Of a DNA stretch of 6,118 bases, positions 5,868-6,118 are shown piece after piece; position 1 is the first letter of the stretch; the number at the start of each line of letters is the position of its first letter. A program made the translations under genes and the position numbers. Source of the DNA: Pyrinomonadaceae bacterium (GTDB lineage: Bacteria > Acidobacteriota > Blastocatellia > Pyrinomonadales > Pyrinomonadaceae); NCBI GenBank assembly GCA_014379795.1, contig JACMLC010000690.1, positions 1 through 6,118 of the forward strand, written 5' to 3'. The notes under the pieces were generated by a model, which saw only the letters and a program-made list of their open reading frames with translations, had not been told where the DNA came from and made no database searches.

Positions 5868-5955
5868 AAAGAAAGGGTGAAGGGGATAGGGTGTAGGGTG
5901 TAGCTCAAGCAAGTTTTGGCTACACCCTATCCCCTATCCCCTTCACCCTTTCTTT
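5868..5955. repeat. 37-bp inverted repeat with G-rich heptad arms directly after the stop codon
   Basis: Arms 5868-5904 and 5919-5955 are reverse complements at 35 of 37 positions, around a 14-nt loop. Within each arm four heptads follow one another. Read on the G-rich strand, the left arm is GGGTGAA, GGGGATA, GGGTGTA, GGGTGTA (5875-5902); the right arm is GGGTGAA, GGGGATA, GGGGATA, GGGTGTA. The repeat begins one base after the TAA of the FG-GAP gene and ends 6 nt before the next -35 box. It could stop transcription between the two genes, although no U-tract follows it. It also looks like a dispersed element. Confidence 0.9.
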
Positions 5956-5961
5956 CGTCCG

Positions 5962-5990
5962 TTGACACTCTGAAACCACGCCTCTATCAT
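5962..5990 (+). promoter_or_regulatory. Sigma-70 promoter of the polA-like gene, probably leaderless
   Basis: TTGACA (5962-5967, full consensus) and TATCAT (5985-5990, five of six) are 17 nt apart. Seven nucleotides separate the -10 box from the ATG at 5998, so transcription should begin at or beside the A of the start codon. No Shine-Dalgarno sequence is possible in that space. The gene at 1518 has the same spacing. Confidence 0.75.
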
Positions 5991-5997
5991 CAAATCA

Positions 5998-6118
5998 ATG
6001 CCGGACAAACGATCAAACGCTGATGACGGGTCGCGTGAGCGTGTCTTCCTGATAGATTCTATGTCGCACATCTTCCGCGCGTACTTTGCGCCGATGAGCG
6101 GGCGCGTAGACCCTTTGA
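5998..6118 (+). CDS. polA: N-terminus of DNA polymerase I or a related 5'-3' exonuclease (cut by the window edge)
   Basis: Forty codons are visible. After a polar, poorly conserved start (MPDKRSNADDGSRE) comes RVFLIDSMSHIFRAYFAP, the first beta-strand of the 5'-3' exonuclease domain. The aspartate of LID (D20) matches the metal-binding aspartate of E. coli PolA (LILVDGSSYLYRAYHAF) and Taq polymerase. Such enzymes remove RNA primers and fill gaps in replication and repair. The ATG at 5998 is the start because the conserved strand begins well before the next ATG (6061) and the promoter lies immediately upstream. The rest is outside the window, so a stand-alone exonuclease without the polymerase domain cannot be excluded. 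The gene is separated from the FG-GAP gene by the heptad inverted repeat and has its own promoter, so it is not in that operon. Confidence 0.72.
   Translation, partial: MPDKRSNADDGSRERVFLIDSMSHIFRAYFAPMSGRVDPL

Noticed and set aside
5047..5880. Several ORFs on both strands within the FG-GAP repeat region
   Set aside because: They repeat with the 135-nt period of the true gene and are shadows of a GC-rich tandem repeat; their translations are rich in R, S, A and T with no domain.

Overview
The window looks like a piece of the chromosome of a Gram-negative bacterium of moderate to high GC content. LpxC (lipid A biosynthesis) shows a lipopolysaccharide outer membrane. The large secreted protein combines Ig-like, P-domain-like, BACON-like and FG-GAP/VCBS repeats, and its last repeat ends in PIPSAFVP. 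Together with long inverted repeats in the spacers, this resembles Acidobacteriota of the Blastocatellia/Pyrinomonadales type. That placement is an inference from style, not proof.

Layout. Positions 1-417 hold the 3' end of an unrecognised gene. Positions about 418-1510 form a visibly AT-richer accessory patch, with a small, perhaps frameshifted ORF (523-747) and a Uma2-family PD-(D/E)xK nuclease gene (766-1335). The Uma2 stop codon runs into a long imperfect hairpin (1331-1437) built like an integron attC site. A promoter (1482-1510) sits 7 nt before a small coiled-coil protein gene (1518-1814). That gene converges on lpxC (minus strand, 1855-2766), with a perfect 12-bp hairpin between them. 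lpxC starts at TTG, just after a five-codon in-frame ORF.

A spacer of about 570 nt separates lpxC from the divergent secreted-protein gene (3336-5867). It carries an 18-bp inverted repeat made of CGCAAAGAR units (3111-3188) and a strong promoter (3228-3255). The promoter shows that the longer TTG-initiated reading of the big gene is false. Immediately after that gene lies a second, unrelated inverted repeat (5868-5955), whose two arms are each four G-rich heptads. The window ends with the first 40 codons of what looks like DNA polymerase I (polA) or a related 5'-3' exonuclease.

The genes do not form one pathway. LpxC and polA are housekeeping, the FG-GAP protein is probably exported, and the Uma2 patch is probably acquired. 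The most interesting points are: two promoters with the same 17-nt spacer and the same 7-nt gap to an ATG, which predicts leaderless mRNAs; the attC-like hairpin at the end of the Uma2 gene; the heptad-built inverted repeat with G-quadruplex potential; and the odd start of lpxC.
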